Positions 27,022 through 36,900 are shown, counted from the first letter of the stretch. The stretch is 64,000 nt of DNA from CAITNM01 sp037138055 (GCA_037138055.1 JBAXJB010000001.1:32303-96302); one strand, 5' to 3'. Numbers and translations are program-made. The notes: generated by a model from the sequence alone, not told the origin.

Positions 27022-30000
27022 TTACATGCTTCGTAATTGCCTAATTACATAATCTAGCAACAATAGATACTGACTAGAATCTGCAGCACTTGCTATATGT
27101 TTTTTAAGCTGATCATAAAGTTCATTATATATTGCAAGCCTTTCGTTATTCCAAGCTTGTTGGCATAAATTTGCAATTACTTGAATTAAATCGTGCTGAA
27201 GCAATAACCATGAGGCGGTTTGCCAAGAAGTGGTGGGACTAATTGTTTCAGCCCATTCCCATAAATATGACAGGTTTAATTTTTGATAAACACTGTCTAT
27301 ATTTTGGATATCAATTTCCCCACGATGACTAACCTGATATGTAAACAATACTGAAAAGGGTATTTTTGTTGGCTGTGAAGATTTTATTTGTGCAGCAAAA
27401 ATATGTTGAGGTGATGACAGGCGAACCATTACACATTGAGCAAGATTCTGTGTTAACCGGCGTAACGCATCAAGAGTTTCTTCTTTATCATGATTGAAAG
27501 TTTTGTAGTTTTGTAATTGTTCATGAAAACTAGTTTGTTCCAACACTTCTACAAATGCTCTTACTACTTCTAAAGAATCAACTCGGAATGCTTCTGACAT
27601 TTGCCCAACAAAACAGGGGCCCATTGTGTTGATGACTAAGTTTGCAAGAACAGTAGCTGTAATTTCCACCTTTAAAGGATGATGTTTCAAATAGTCTTTA
27701 TATTCTGTTTGAAAGCGCTTTGGAAAATATTCTATGTAATATTTTTCACCAAAGCACGCTGTATATTGTAAGGCATGCAGCATGTCTTGATACAAATGAA
27801 TTTTTGAGTAGGCAAGTAAAACAGCAAGCTCTGGTCGTGTTATCCCAAGGTGTTGATTTTTACGTTGTTGCAGTTCTTCATCTGACGGAATATTTTCAAC
27901 TTCTCTTCGAAGTGGCAAATTAGCACTTGTTTCAAGTTTCTTAATAAGAATGGAATAGGCATTAATATCAGTCATTGATTCTTGCTGCATGCGCGTTAAC
28001 GCTAAGGTTTGCATCCAGTTATCATACAAAACTAATTCACTTACTTCATTGGCCAAGCTGGCTAGCAATTCATCACGTTGATTGTTGTGAATAGCCTTTT
28101 TTTGCAACAGGACTTGGCACATGATTTTTAAGTTTACTTCATGGTCAGAGCAATCAACACCTGCTGAATTGTCAATCGCGTCTGTGTTAATACGTCCACC
28201 ATTGAGGGCATACTCTATACGGCCTAATTGCGTTAATCCAAGGTTGGCTCCTTCACCAATGATCTTTGCTTTAATTATACGTGCATCGACGCGCACAGAA
28301 TCATTTGCCCTATCTGCAACTGCTGTATGACTTTCAATTTGTGATTTTATAAATGTTCCAATTCCTCCGAAAAATAGTAAATCAACTTGCGTTTGCAAAA
28401 TCTTGCTTACTAATTCATCCGGAGAAAGCTCAGGTACATCTATATTAAAAACATTAGCTACTTCTGGGGTGATTTCTATAATTTTTGCTGATCTATCATA
28501 CACGCCACCACCTTTGGAAATTTTTGATAGGTCATAATTTTCCCAAGCGCCAAGCGAACTAAATAACCTTTGTCTTTCGCCATAGCTTATTTCAGGGTTC
28601 GGAGTCGGATCTAGAAAAATATGTTTATGGTTAAATGCTGCCATCAAACAAATTTTCTGTGATTGCAGCATGCCATTTCCAAACACGTCACCCGCCATGT
28701 CACCTACGCCTACCACTGATATAGGGGTATTTTGGCAATCAATACCCAACTCCCAAAAATGTCTACGTACAGCAATCCAAGCACCACGGGCAGTTATGCC
28801 TAACTTTTTATGGTCATACCCATTAGAGCCACCTGATGCAAAAGCATCTCCTAACCAAAAACTTACTTTATTTGAAATTTCATTCGCTATATCAGAAAAG
28901 GTTGCTGTTCCTTTATCTGCAGCTACTACTAAATATTGATCGTCATCATCATACCGTATCACTTGCTGAGGCGGCCTAATCTGATTTTCTACCAAGTTAT
29001 CAGTGAGTGATAGCAATTGCTCAATAAATAGCTTATATGAATTTACAACAATAGTTTTAAGGGTTTGATCAGAGCATCCTGATTCTTGTAAAGCGTTGTA
29101 GTTTTTAACAACAAATCCGCCTTTTGAGCCAACTGGTACAATGACTGAATTTTTAACCATTTGGGCTTTCATTAATCCTAGAACTTCTGATCTAAAATCT
29201 TCAGGGCGATCGGACCAACGAATTCCTCCTCGAGCAATTTTTCCGCCACGTAAATGACAACCTTCTACCGTTGGAGAATAAACAAAAATTTCAACGAGTG
29301 GTGATGGCTTTGGAATTTCAATAATCATGGTTGAATCAGCTTTGAAACTCACGCAATGAGGTGCGCATCCAGTTTGAAATGCAGTCGTGCGCAACGTTGC
29401 CTGAATAACATTTTGAAACCTGCGCATAATGCGATCATGATCAAGACGCTTAATAACGGAAAATGACTGAAAAATTTTGACCTTTAAATTTTCAAGTTCT
29501 AATAATCTTTTTTCGTTAGAGATGCCAAGAGAAAACATCTGATAAAAATATTTAACTAATAATTGTGTTATAGATGGATACGCAACCAAACAATCAGCTA
29601 AAGCTTTCTGGGAATAATTAAGGCCTAGCTGTTTTAAAAAGCGTCCATAGGCTCTTAATATTATAATTTCTTTAAAATCAAGATCACAAGAAACAGTTAG
29701 TGCATTAAAGGGGTCAACTTCTATTAGTTCTGCCCATGCTTGCTTTAAACCTTCAACTAACTTTTGAAGAGTAGAAGCAGGCAATTCTAAATCATTTAAA
29801 TTAGAAATTTCATAGTAATGCATCCATATTTTTTGACCGTTTATTTCAGCAAAAAATGTGCGTTCTGCTTGTATATTTAATTGAAAATTTGTGAATATTG
29901 GGATTATTTGTCCCAAAGTCAACGGAGTATCTTTCTGGAGCACTCGAATAGTTCCAGTGCCATTATTTGTTATGGTTTCAAAGTAGATAGCTTCATTGGT

Positions 30001-31563
30001 GTCAAGCCAATCTATTAAAACTTGCGCATCATGAGCCGCAATTTCAGGACTGTTAAGTTTAAGGTAAAGATCAGAAAAAGTAATAGACGCAGTGATATAT
30101 TTCTTTTTACAAAAATAAGAAAAACGTTCTTGCCACGTTTGTGAGGCTATCCATAATTTTTCTTCAAGGTCTTCAATATTAACGATAATTTTTTCAGAAG
30201 AATTAAAACCAAGAATATATGTCAAGCGAGCAAATGATGTGTCGCCCACATACCCATGGGTAGAAGCTAAAATTCCCCCATATTCTTTGGAAATTAATTT
30301 TCCAAGCTCTACTCGCAGACTTTCGCTGTACTTATGTTTGGGCAAATATACTAATACCGATAGAGAGCGACCAACTTCATCGGTGCGTGCAAAAACAGCA
30401 TTACGATCATACATATTAAGAATGCGTTCAATTAATTCCACTAGTTGTTTTTCTGATAGATAGTAAAATTCATCTAACGGAATGCTATCTATGATATTAC
30501 TCAATAATCTTTCATCATGAGATTTAAGAGAAAATCCAAAAGTTTGATAAACTTTTATGGCTTTATTTTTTAACCACGGAACATCAATAGGAGAAGTTTT
30601 ATAAAAATCAGAAGTGAATAGCCCAATAATTTGAACAACGCCTTCAATGGTTCCATTTTGATTAATATCCAGAACTTTAATGGAGTCTATTCTAGAGCCG
30701 CGGTATATAATAGAGCGCGCGTGTTCTTTTTTTATGTGCATTAAGTGCTGTTGAAGAAGCTGACTAGCTGGCTCTTGAAGTTCTATTGTGGGTAAGAAAA
30801 AATCTTCTGAATTGTGAATTTCATCTTCTTTAAATAATCCATATCTATGAGTGGCTTGGTTATCAAACTTAGTATCTTTATCTGAAGAATTTATGGTTTT
30901 ATAGTGTCGCAATCCAAGAAATACAAAATGTTCATTATCTAGCCAATTTAAAAAAGCTCCAGCTTGTTCAATATACTCTTCTTTTTGTGCAAGCATTGCA
31001 CTTGATATATTTTGAGTCCATTTTTGCATGACAGAAAAATCATCAACCACAAGAGTTAACTTTGAATAAAGCTCCTTTAATGACTCTCTGTAATTGGCGG
31101 GAATTTCTATATCTATAGGAAGAATAACAGCAATTAGTGATTCTGCAGTTGATCCTTCATGGCAGCAAGTTAATCCAGAATCAGATCTCTGCGGAGAAAA
31201 TATAGGGTGCACAAGCTCATCAACAACTAATTTATTCGTTGCTAGCCACACTTTTGTGCTGCGCACAACGAAAGATTTGTCAAAACTATGTAAAAATAAT
31301 ACTTGAAGTTTGTGTTTTTCAAGCAGGATATGCTTGATATGAAATTCATTTTTAGGTGGAGATTTTCTTAAAATATCAAAAGCTTTTTTAGCAATATCAG
31401 CCAATATATTTTGTGAAGCCTGTTCACAAAGATTTTCTAAGTACCCAAAACTAACGTGCTGAAAAAAACTACTTACAAATTCTTTAAGTACAAGATTTTT
31501 TTTATCATCTTCTGATAGAATATTACTGATAAATTCTAATTTTTGAATTTCTTTAGAAGACAT
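27022..31563 (-). CDS. gdhB: NAD-specific glutamate dehydrogenase, large GDH type
   Basis: This cytosolic enzyme deaminates glutamate to 2-oxoglutarate with NAD. The 1513-residue protein belongs to the very large (about 180 kDa) bacterial family found in alpha- and gammaproteobacteria and actinobacteria. The catalytic core shows ARGGIRWSDRPEDFR, the lysine-containing VPVGSKGGFV, GDMAGDVFGNGML in the NAD domain, and IIGEGANLGLTQ. The long N-terminal regulatory region and C-terminal domain are both present, so it looks complete. With putA upstream it would complete proline to 2-oxoglutarate catabolism. It is followed eight bases later by the glycan-type genes and preceded by a HAD gene. Confidence 0.95.
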   Translation of the reverse strand: MSSKEIQKLEFISNILSEDDKKNLVLKEFVSSFFQHVSFGYLENLCEQASQNILADIAKKAFDILRKSPPKNEFHIKHILLEKHKLQVLFLHSFDKSFVVRSTKVWLATNKLVVDELVHPIFSPQRSDSGLTCCHEGSTAESLIAVILPIDIEIPANYRESLKELYSKLTLVVDDFSVMQKWTQNISSAMLAQKEEYIEQAGAFLNWLDNEHFVFLGLRHYKTINSSDKDTKFDNQATHRYGLFKEDEIHNSEDFFLPTIELQEPASQLLQQHLMHIKKEHARSIIYRGSRIDSIKVLDINQNGTIEGVVQIIGLFTSDFYKTSPIDVPWLKNKAIKVYQTFGFSLKSHDERLLSNIIDSIPLDEFYYLSEKQLVELIERILNMYDRNAVFARTDEVGRSLSVLVYLPKHKYSESLRVELGKLISKEYGGILASTHGYVGDTSFARLTYILGFNSSEKIIVNIEDLEEKLWIASQTWQERFSYFCKKKYITASITFSDLYLKLNSPEIAAHDAQVLIDWLDTNEAIYFETITNNGTGTIRVLQKDTPLTLGQIIPIFTNFQLNIQAERTFFAEINGQKIWMHYYEISNLNDLELPASTLQKLVEGLKQAWAELIEVDPFNALTVSCDLDFKEIIILRAYGRFLKQLGLNYSQKALADCLVAYPSITQLLVKYFYQMFSLGISNEKRLLELENLKVKIFQSFSVIKRLDHDRIMRRFQNVIQATLRTTAFQTGCAPHCVSFKADSTMIIEIPKPSPLVEIFVYSPTVEGCHLRGGKIARGGIRWSDRPEDFRSEVLGLMKAQMVKNSVIVPVGSKGGFVVKNYNALQESGCSDQTLKTIVVNSYKLFIEQLLSLTDNLVENQIRPPQQVIRYDDDDQYLVVAADKGTATFSDIANEISNKVSFWLGDAFASGGSNGYDHKKLGITARGAWIAVRRHFWELGIDCQNTPISVVGVGDMAGDVFGNGMLQSQKICLMAAFNHKHIFLDPTPNPEISYGERQRLFSSLGAWENYDLSKISKGGGVYDRSAKIIEITPEVANVFNIDVPELSPDELVSKILQTQVDLLFFGGIGTFIKSQIESHTAVADRANDSVRVDARIIKAKIIGEGANLGLTQLGRIEYALNGGRINTDAIDNSAGVDCSDHEVNLKIMCQVLLQKKAIHNNQRDELLASLANEVSELVLYDNWMQTLALTRMQQESMTDINAYSILIKKLETSANLPLRREVENIPSDEELQQRKNQHLGITRPELAVLLAYSKIHLYQDMLHALQYTACFGEKYYIEYFPKRFQTEYKDYLKHHPLKVEITATVLANLVINTMGPCFVGQMSEAFRVDSLEVVRAFVEVLEQTSFHEQLQNYKTFNHDKEETLDALRRLTQNLAQCVMVRLSSPQHIFAAQIKSSQPTKIPFSVLFTYQVSHRGEIDIQNIDSVYQKLNLSYLWEWAETISPTTSWQTASWLLLQHDLIQVIANLCQQAWNNERLAIYNELYDQLKKHIASAADSSQYLLLLDYVIRQLRSM

Positions 31564-31595
31564 AAAAATTTCTAATTATTTTTCCTTGATTATAC

Positions 31596-32165
31596 CTAGG
31601 ATTTGCAAATAAACCTACGGGTATATATGGGCTGATCACTTAGCCATGCTGAAGTTTTTTTATCAACATTCACAGCACCTGCAGCAATGCTGTATTGCCA
31701 AACTAAGCGGTCTTTCCACTCATTGCCAAAATAAACATATTTTTTTTCTCCAAACATCTTATTCAGCAACGCTGCTTTTTTTTCGCCAACTAAATTGTTA
31801 TCTAGTGTGCTGCCAAAAGCACCGTCAAAAATATTTAGGAATGCAGAAACTTTATCAGCAATTTCTTGGTCTGACCCTGTCACCAAATAAAGCTTAGCTC
31901 CTTGCTCCTTGAGCTGCTGAATATATTGAAAAATTTCAGGAAAAAATACTAATTTTTTGGGATCAAAAATAATGTTTTTTAAAAGGTTATGTTTTAGGTG
32001 TGTTCTGCCTTTTTTCCACCAAATAAAAAGCTGAAAAAATCTAAAGGGATGGCGCTTTAAAAAGTCCCTCGCACATAACCATAAGCAATCTCCAGACCAT
32101 AAAGTGCCATCTAGGTCAACACAAATAGGAAATTTTGCAAAATCTTGTTCAGAAAAACTATTCAT
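31596..32165 (-). CDS. HAD hydrolase resembling the N-terminal domain of HAD-UbiA fusions
   Basis: The 189-residue protein has HAD motif I VDLDGT, motif II VTGSD, motif III Lys in GEKKAAL and motif IV in GNEWKD. The region after motif I (HPFRFFQLFIWWKKGRTHLK) and the pattern YFGNEWKDRLVW match the phosphatase domain that is normally fused in front of a UbiA-type prenyltransferase. No UbiA domain follows here; the protein ends after the HAD fold. It is therefore either a stand-alone phosphatase or the remainder of a split fusion. It lies 32 bases upstream of gdhB in the same direction. Confidence 0.75.
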   Translation of the reverse strand: MNSFSEQDFAKFPICVDLDGTLWSGDCLWLCARDFLKRHPFRFFQLFIWWKKGRTHLKHNLLKNIIFDPKKLVFFPEIFQYIQQLKEQGAKLYLVTGSDQEIADKVSAFLNIFDGAFGSTLDNNLVGEKKAALLNKMFGEKKYVYFGNEWKDRLVWQYSIAAGAVNVDKKTSAWLSDQPIYTRRFICKS

Positions 32166-32231
32166 TGGGATAACTCTATAAAGTGCAAAAAATCATTAAT
32201 TTCGCTGATGATAAACTATTTGTTTGACCTA

Positions 32232-32249
32232 GTCATATCTTTATATGAC
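32232..32249. repeat. 7-base dyad between divergent genes
   Basis: GTCATAT and ATATGAC are separated by CTTT in the 190-base gap between the divergent HAD and histidine-phosphatase genes. Its position would suit an operator. Otherwise this gap shows only AT-rich sequence and no gene. Confidence 0.35.
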
Positions 32250-32355
32250 CATGGTTTGCCAAGCACGAATACAAAACAGCATTAGTATCAAGTTATAGAG
32301 ATTTTGTTGTTTTATGTTATAAAAAACTGCAGATACATTTAACGAGTAAAAGCCA

Positions 32356-32925
32356 ATGCCCTTACCAAATAAATCATTTTATTTTATTCGTCACGGTGAG
32401 ACTGATTGGAATAAGCGTCATATCATTATGGGAAGCATTGATATCCCTTTGAATGATTTAGGGATAACGCAATCGCAACAAGCTGCTTCAATTCTGAAAA
32501 AAGAAAAATTTGATGCGATTATTTCTAGTCCGAGGATTCGAGCTTTAAAAACAGCTCAAGTCATTGCTGAACAAGTTAAAATCAATAAACCAATTATTAT
32601 TAATACACAGATTACGGAAAGAGAATGGGGTGATGCAGAAGGAAAACCCATTGACCCAACAAAAGGTTTATTTAACGATGAGGATACTCCACATGGAGCA
32701 GAGACATTCAGCGCATTTACAGTGAGAGTTCTTGGAGCTGTATCTTTAATACTTCTTGAGCACAATTGTCCATTGATCGTTTCTCATGGGGGTGTATTTA
32801 AAGCGCTTGCCGATAGTTTAGGGCATAAAAATCTTCAAGCACTAAATTGCTCACCAATTTTATTTAAGCCAGCTAAAAATTTTTGGAGTGTGCACAATTT
32901 GGTTAATGAAAGTCTTGATTTTTAA
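32356..32925 (+). CDS. histidine phosphatase (phosphoglycerate mutase-like)
   Basis: The 189-residue protein has the phospho-accepting RHGETDWN motif (residues 12-19), IDIPLNDLG, SSPRIRALKTA, the acid residue in ITEREWGDAEG and the second catalytic histidine in VSHGGVFKAL. This makes it a member of the branch-1 histidine phosphatase superfamily, which includes cofactor-dependent phosphoglycerate mutases, cobalamin phosphatases and broad phosphomonoesterases. The short length favours a phosphatase rather than a glycolytic mutase, and the substrate is unknown. Its last four bases overlap those of der on the opposite strand. Confidence 0.85.
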   Translation: MPLPNKSFYFIRHGETDWNKRHIIMGSIDIPLNDLGITQSQQAASILKKEKFDAIISSPRIRALKTAQVIAEQVKINKPIIINTQITEREWGDAEGKPIDPTKGLFNDEDTPHGAETFSAFTVRVLGAVSLILLEHNCPLIVSHGGVFKALADSLGHKNLQALNCSPILFKPAKNFWSVHNLVNESLDF

Positions 32926-32944
32926 GAAGTATAAGGATTCTTAA
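32922..32944. repeat. 7-pair hairpin over the histidine phosphatase/der stops
   Basis: TTAAGAA (32922-32928) pairs with TTCTTAA (32938-32944) around nine bases. The left arm contains both convergent stop codons. No T-tract follows in either direction. Confidence 0.5.
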
Positions 32945-34268
32945 TGTTCTTCACAATAAACCTGATTGGCACACCAGGTAAGTTAAAGTCATCTCTTAGC
33001 CCATTACTAAGGTACCTAATGTAAGAAGCAGGCAGGTCATCAGCCTTAGTGCAAAATAACGCAAATGTTGGAGGACGTGATTTTACTTGTGTCATGTACT
33101 TAATGCGAATACGACGACCTGCAACTGCAGGGGTAGGGTGCCTGTCCAACATAAATGGCAGCCACTCATTAAGCTTTGCGGTTGGAATACGCATATTCCA
33201 CAATTTATTAAGCTCTAAAACCATATCAAGCATTTGATCAAGATTTTTATGATTCAAAGCAGAAATGGCAACCATTGGAACATCACGCACCTGGGCAAGT
33301 TGATAATTTAATTGATTACGAATATGCTCCATAAGCTCTGGAAGATGATTTATTTTATCAACTTTATTCAGCGCTAAAATTAGTCCGCGACCTTCTTCAA
33401 CTACTTGTTGTGCCAACCCAAGATCTTGTTTTTCTAATTGCTCCTCAATAGGAATGGTTGCATCAATTACTAACACAACCATTTCAGCAAATTGTAGAGT
33501 TCTTGTGGCGCTTTGAACTGCTAACTGTTCAACAGCATCTTGTACTTTTGCTTTTCTTCGAATTCCAGCAGTATCAATTAATTCAAATTTCTGACCGTTA
33601 TGTTCCCATAATAAACTAACTGAATCTCTGGTTACGCCTGGCATATCTGCGGTAAGCAATCGTTCTTCACCAAAAAGCGCATTAACCAAAGTGGATTTTC
33701 CAACATTGGGCCGACCCATAATTGCTAGCTTCAATGGTCTATCTGTTGCTTCAACCTCTTCTTCAACCGTTAAGTGAGGCTGAATTGCTTCATATAGTGC
33801 ATCAATACCTAAATTGTGCTCTGCAGAAACACTTATGACTGTTTGAAAGCCAAGAGCAAACACATCATATTCAGTTATTTGTGCTTTTTTGCTGTCATTT
33901 TTATTAATTAGCACAATGATGGGCTTGTTTTTTTTGTGTAAAAATTTTGCAATTTCCGCATCAAACGCTGTTATTCCTGCTATTCCATCAACGACAAAAG
34001 CAACCATTTGGGCTTCTTCTATCGCAGCTTCACTCTGTAGCTGCATATTTTTTGATAATTCAGGGTGTGCAGCAGATGTTTCAGGATCGGCAAGTCCAGG
34101 CGTGTCTAATATACGAAAGGGCATGTCGCCATAGTAGGCTTGTCCTTCTTGGAAGTCCCTGGTAACTCCAGGGCGCTCATGCACAATCGCCACTTTTCTC
34201 CCTAGTAGACGATTAAAAAGGCTAGACTTACCTACATTAGGACGGCCTATTAGAGCAAGGGTAAACAT
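32922..34268 (-). CDS. der: ribosome-assembly GTPase Der (EngA)
   Basis: Der is an essential tandem GTPase for 50S subunit maturation. The 448-residue protein has two complete G domains: GRPNVGKSS (8-16) with DTPGLAD and NKND, and GRPNVGKST (near 184-192) with DTAGIRR and NKVD, followed by the C-terminal KH-like domain. It is downstream of bamB by nine bases, the conserved yfgM-bamB-der order of proteobacteria, so the three genes are very likely one transcript. Confidence 0.97.
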   Translation of the reverse strand: MFTLALIGRPNVGKSSLFNRLLGRKVAIVHERPGVTRDFQEGQAYYGDMPFRILDTPGLADPETSAAHPELSKNMQLQSEAAIEEAQMVAFVVDGIAGITAFDAEIAKFLHKKNKPIIVLINKNDSKKAQITEYDVFALGFQTVISVSAEHNLGIDALYEAIQPHLTVEEEVEATDRPLKLAIMGRPNVGKSTLVNALFGEERLLTADMPGVTRDSVSLLWEHNGQKFELIDTAGIRRKAKVQDAVEQLAVQSATRTLQFAEMVVLVIDATIPIEEQLEKQDLGLAQQVVEEGRGLILALNKVDKINHLPELMEHIRNQLNYQLAQVRDVPMVAISALNHKNLDQMLDMVLELNKLWNMRIPTAKLNEWLPFMLDRHPTPAVAGRRIRIKYMTQVKSRPPTFALFCTKADDLPASYIRYLSNGLRDDFNLPGVPIRFIVKNIKNPYTS

Positions 34269-34277
34269 AATTTATTT

Positions 34278-35573
34278 CTATCTCCAGGCTTGTAATACGC
34301 CTGAATCAGTTAAGGTGAAGATTGTTTTATCAGCTGCAATTGGAGAAAGTTGACATGCTGATTCCAAGCTATATGTCGTATCAATTTTTCCATCTGTAAC
34401 ATTTACAAGCGCCATTTGTTCGCTTGTGCTAACAATAGCTAATTGATTGTTTACAGCAATTGGTCCTGCCCAGGTGATCACTTCTTCACTTTCACGTTTA
34501 CGTGGTAAAGACGCTGCCCAACGAACCTGTCCTGTTGATTTTAATAAGCACACCAAGTCATCATTCGTGGTAATTAAGAAAAGAAAATTACCGCTTAGTA
34601 CCGGGGTGCGCAATGCACCAATGTCCTTGGTCCATATCTTTTTACCAGTTAACAGTTCATAAGCAGCAATGCGCCCACCATGACTTGCAATATAGACGAT
34701 ATTATCTTCAATAATTGGTCGTGCACGAATATGTGCAATGCTTGATACTGTATCAATTCTTAAAGCAGGTGTTATGGTGTCTGACCAAAGCATGCGACCG
34801 CTTTCAGGGCTTAAACAATAAATTTCTCCTGAAGTTAAAGTAACAACAACTGCTTGTGAGCAAGCAGCAGGGGCGCTTCCACCAAGAAGAGAGCTTGGTT
34901 CAATAATTCCTGCATAATCCCACAATTCATCGCCTGTTTTTGCTTCAAGTGCAAAAATCTCGTTATTCACAGTCACAACAAAAATACGTCCAGCAAAAAT
35001 AGTTGGTGCAGCACGAATAGGAGTTTCTAGCTGCTTCGTCCAAATGCTTTTTCCAGTTTGTGCTTCAACACACCAAACTTCACCGAAAGATGTTGTGATA
35101 TATAAATTATTGCCATCAGCGGCAAATCCGCCGCCCATAGTGTTACTATGTCCTTCCTCAGGCGAGGTTGTTAGCTCCCAAACAAGAGAGCCATCCGCAA
35201 CTTTCCTAGCTTGTACGTAACCATGTATATCCATCGAGTATACTAAGCCATTGTTAACAACTGGGTGTGTAATCAACCTATGGTAGGTGTCAGATCCATC
35301 ACCAATAGTTTCGGCCCATACTTTTTTTAAGTCATTACTTACTTGCACAGGTTGCACAAGATGTGCAGGATTTCCTCCAACATGATTCCAATCTTTCAAA
35401 TCAGCAGCTGCAGGCAGTTGAACCGTCATATTTTCCAAAGCTGGATCTGGCCTTAAAGAATTCCCCACTATAATAAAAGGCTCGCGTTTCCCTTTTAATT
35501 TTTCTTTTGTTTCACTGCAACCAACTAGAACTAGTAGAGCAATCAAACAGCCTGTTATAGATACGTTTTTCAT
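34278..35573 (-). CDS. bamB: outer-membrane assembly lipoprotein BamB
   Basis: BamB is a beta-propeller lipoprotein of the BAM complex that inserts outer-membrane barrels. The 431-residue protein has a lipoprotein signal with lipobox LVGC (Cys19) and a series of PQQ-like repeats with the G..W and aromatic pattern, such as ALEAKTGDELWDYAG and ELLTGKKIWTKDIG. Its start is adjacent to the stop of the YfgM-like gene and it precedes der, the classical order. Two other probable BAM lipoproteins are encoded in this window (51180-51650 and 59376-59834). Confidence 0.92.
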   Translation of the reverse strand: MKNVSITGCLIALLVLVGCSETKEKLKGKREPFIIVGNSLRPDPALENMTVQLPAAADLKDWNHVGGNPAHLVQPVQVSNDLKKVWAETIGDGSDTYHRLITHPVVNNGLVYSMDIHGYVQARKVADGSLVWELTTSPEEGHSNTMGGGFAADGNNLYITTSFGEVWCVEAQTGKSIWTKQLETPIRAAPTIFAGRIFVVTVNNEIFALEAKTGDELWDYAGIIEPSSLLGGSAPAACSQAVVVTLTSGEIYCLSPESGRMLWSDTITPALRIDTVSSIAHIRARPIIEDNIVYIASHGGRIAAYELLTGKKIWTKDIGALRTPVLSGNFLFLITTNDDLVCLLKSTGQVRWAASLPRKRESEEVITWAGPIAVNNQLAIVSTSEQMALVNVTDGKIDTTYSLESACQLSPIAADKTIFTLTDSGVLQAWR

Positions 35574-36286
35574 TAGTTCCCTTTTTGAGCTTGCTCTGCC
35601 ATTTGGCTGGCTAGATTTTGTGTCATAACTTGAGCACGTGTCTGAAGATCTTTAGGGCATTTTGGATCTTGTGCAATGCTCACAAATATTTCTGCAGCTT
35701 TTGCATGATTATTTTGACGTAGCTCAAGTATTGCCTTCAACTCGAGAGCTAGGTGACGATAAGGCGCTGCTTCTTTTGCGCAAGGCTCTAGCAGTTTTTC
35801 AAGTTTTTTTAATTCTTCCACGTTGTTGTTTTTAAGGCGATCTAAGTGCAAGCTTACATAAAGAACAGTCGCCAGCTCACGGAACATGTGCTCAGTGCTG
35901 CTGCTATCCATCAAATCCTTATAAATTTCTTCTGCCCGATTCAAATCCTTATGGCCAGTTTCCTGACGTAAGATCGCAGCCATATTAAATTTTGCAAGAG
36001 TAGAATATGAACGATGAGAAGATTTTGAAATACCTTCCATAGCTGACAAGGCATCGCCAATATTTTTATTAAACAATAATGTTTGTGCACTCACAAACTG
36101 TTGAGAAATAATATCGCGCTGCTTAGCTTGGTGATGTTGCCAAAAATTAAATGCTGCTGATAACCCAATAATCACAGCAAAACCAATGACTATAGACTTT
36201 CCATACTTCTTCCAAAGTTGTTCAAATTTTTCTTGGCGAAGATCACTTTCAACTTCTTGGACGAACTGTTCAAAATTATTTGACAT
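35573..36286 (-). CDS. yfgM: YfgM-like membrane-anchored TPR protein
   Basis: The 237-residue protein has a short cytosolic N-terminus (EVESDLRQEKFEQLWKKYGK), one transmembrane helix (about 31-50) and a periplasmic helical repeat domain of TPR type. This is the layout of YfgM, an ancillary SecYEG-associated periplasmic chaperone factor. The assignment is strengthened by its place directly upstream of bamB and der; its stop overlaps the bamB start by one base. Sequence within the TPR part is divergent. It starts divergently from def. Confidence 0.85.
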   Translation of the reverse strand: MSNNFEQFVQEVESDLRQEKFEQLWKKYGKSIVIGFAVIIGLSAAFNFWQHHQAKQRDIISQQFVSAQTLLFNKNIGDALSAMEGISKSSHRSYSTLAKFNMAAILRQETGHKDLNRAEEIYKDLMDSSSTEHMFRELATVLYVSLHLDRLKNNNVEELKKLEKLLEPCAKEAAPYRHLALELKAILELRQNNHAKAAEIFVSIAQDPKCPKDLQTRAQVMTQNLASQMAEQAQKGN

Positions 36287-36363
36287 AAAAATTCTTTTTG
36301 ATCTTAAAATTTATTCATAATTGCACTATATACTGTATTGAGAGAACAGCAAATACAGAAGTG

Positions 36364-36900
36364 ATGGCAATTTTACCAGTTTTGGTCACACCAAACCCTA
36401 TTTTACGCAGAAAAGCTACGCTTGTGTCTGTTGTAGATGTGCATATCAAAAAATTATTAAAAGATTTAGAAGAAACCATGGTCGCAGAAGATGGCATTGG
36501 ACTTGCTGCTCCTCAGGTCGGAGTTTCAAAGCGAGTTTTAGTTATGGATGTGCCAGCAAACATGACAATTGATGGAGAAGAAATGGAAGGAGTTGATGCA
36601 GGTCAAAATCTTTATCGAATGGTAAATCCAGAAATTATTTGGGCTAGTGATGAATTGTCCACGTGCCAGGAAGGCTGTCTTTCTGTTCCAGGACAGTATG
36701 CCTCAGTAACACGCCCAGAAAAAGTGCGTATAAGATACCTAAATGAAAAAGGTATTGTTTGTGAAACAGAATTCAATCATTTACAAGCCGCTTGTGTTCA
36801 ACATGAAATGGATCATCTAGACGGTAAGCTTTTTGTAGATTATCTTTCATCAATGAAACGTGAGATGTTGCTTCGCAAAGCCCAGCGTGTAGAACTATAG
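36364..36900 (+). CDS. def: peptide deformylase
   Basis: Def removes the formyl group from nascent N-terminal methionines. From ATG 36364 it is 178 residues with all three metalloenzyme motifs: GIGLAAPQVG, EGCLSVPG (metal-binding Cys) and QHEMDHLDG (HEXXH-type HEMDH). I chose this start because the family begins with ILPVLVTPNP-like sequence; the 22 extra codons upstream are not family-like. The final codons and stop lie in a perfect inverted repeat shared with the convergent infB gene. Confidence 0.96.
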   Translation: MAILPVLVTPNPILRRKATLVSVVDVHIKKLLKDLEETMVAEDGIGLAAPQVGVSKRVLVMDVPANMTIDGEEMEGVDAGQNLYRMVNPEIIWASDELSTCQEGCLSVPGQYASVTRPEKVRIRYLNEKGIVCETEFNHLQAACVQHEMDHLDGKLFVDYLSSMKREMLLRKAQRVEL

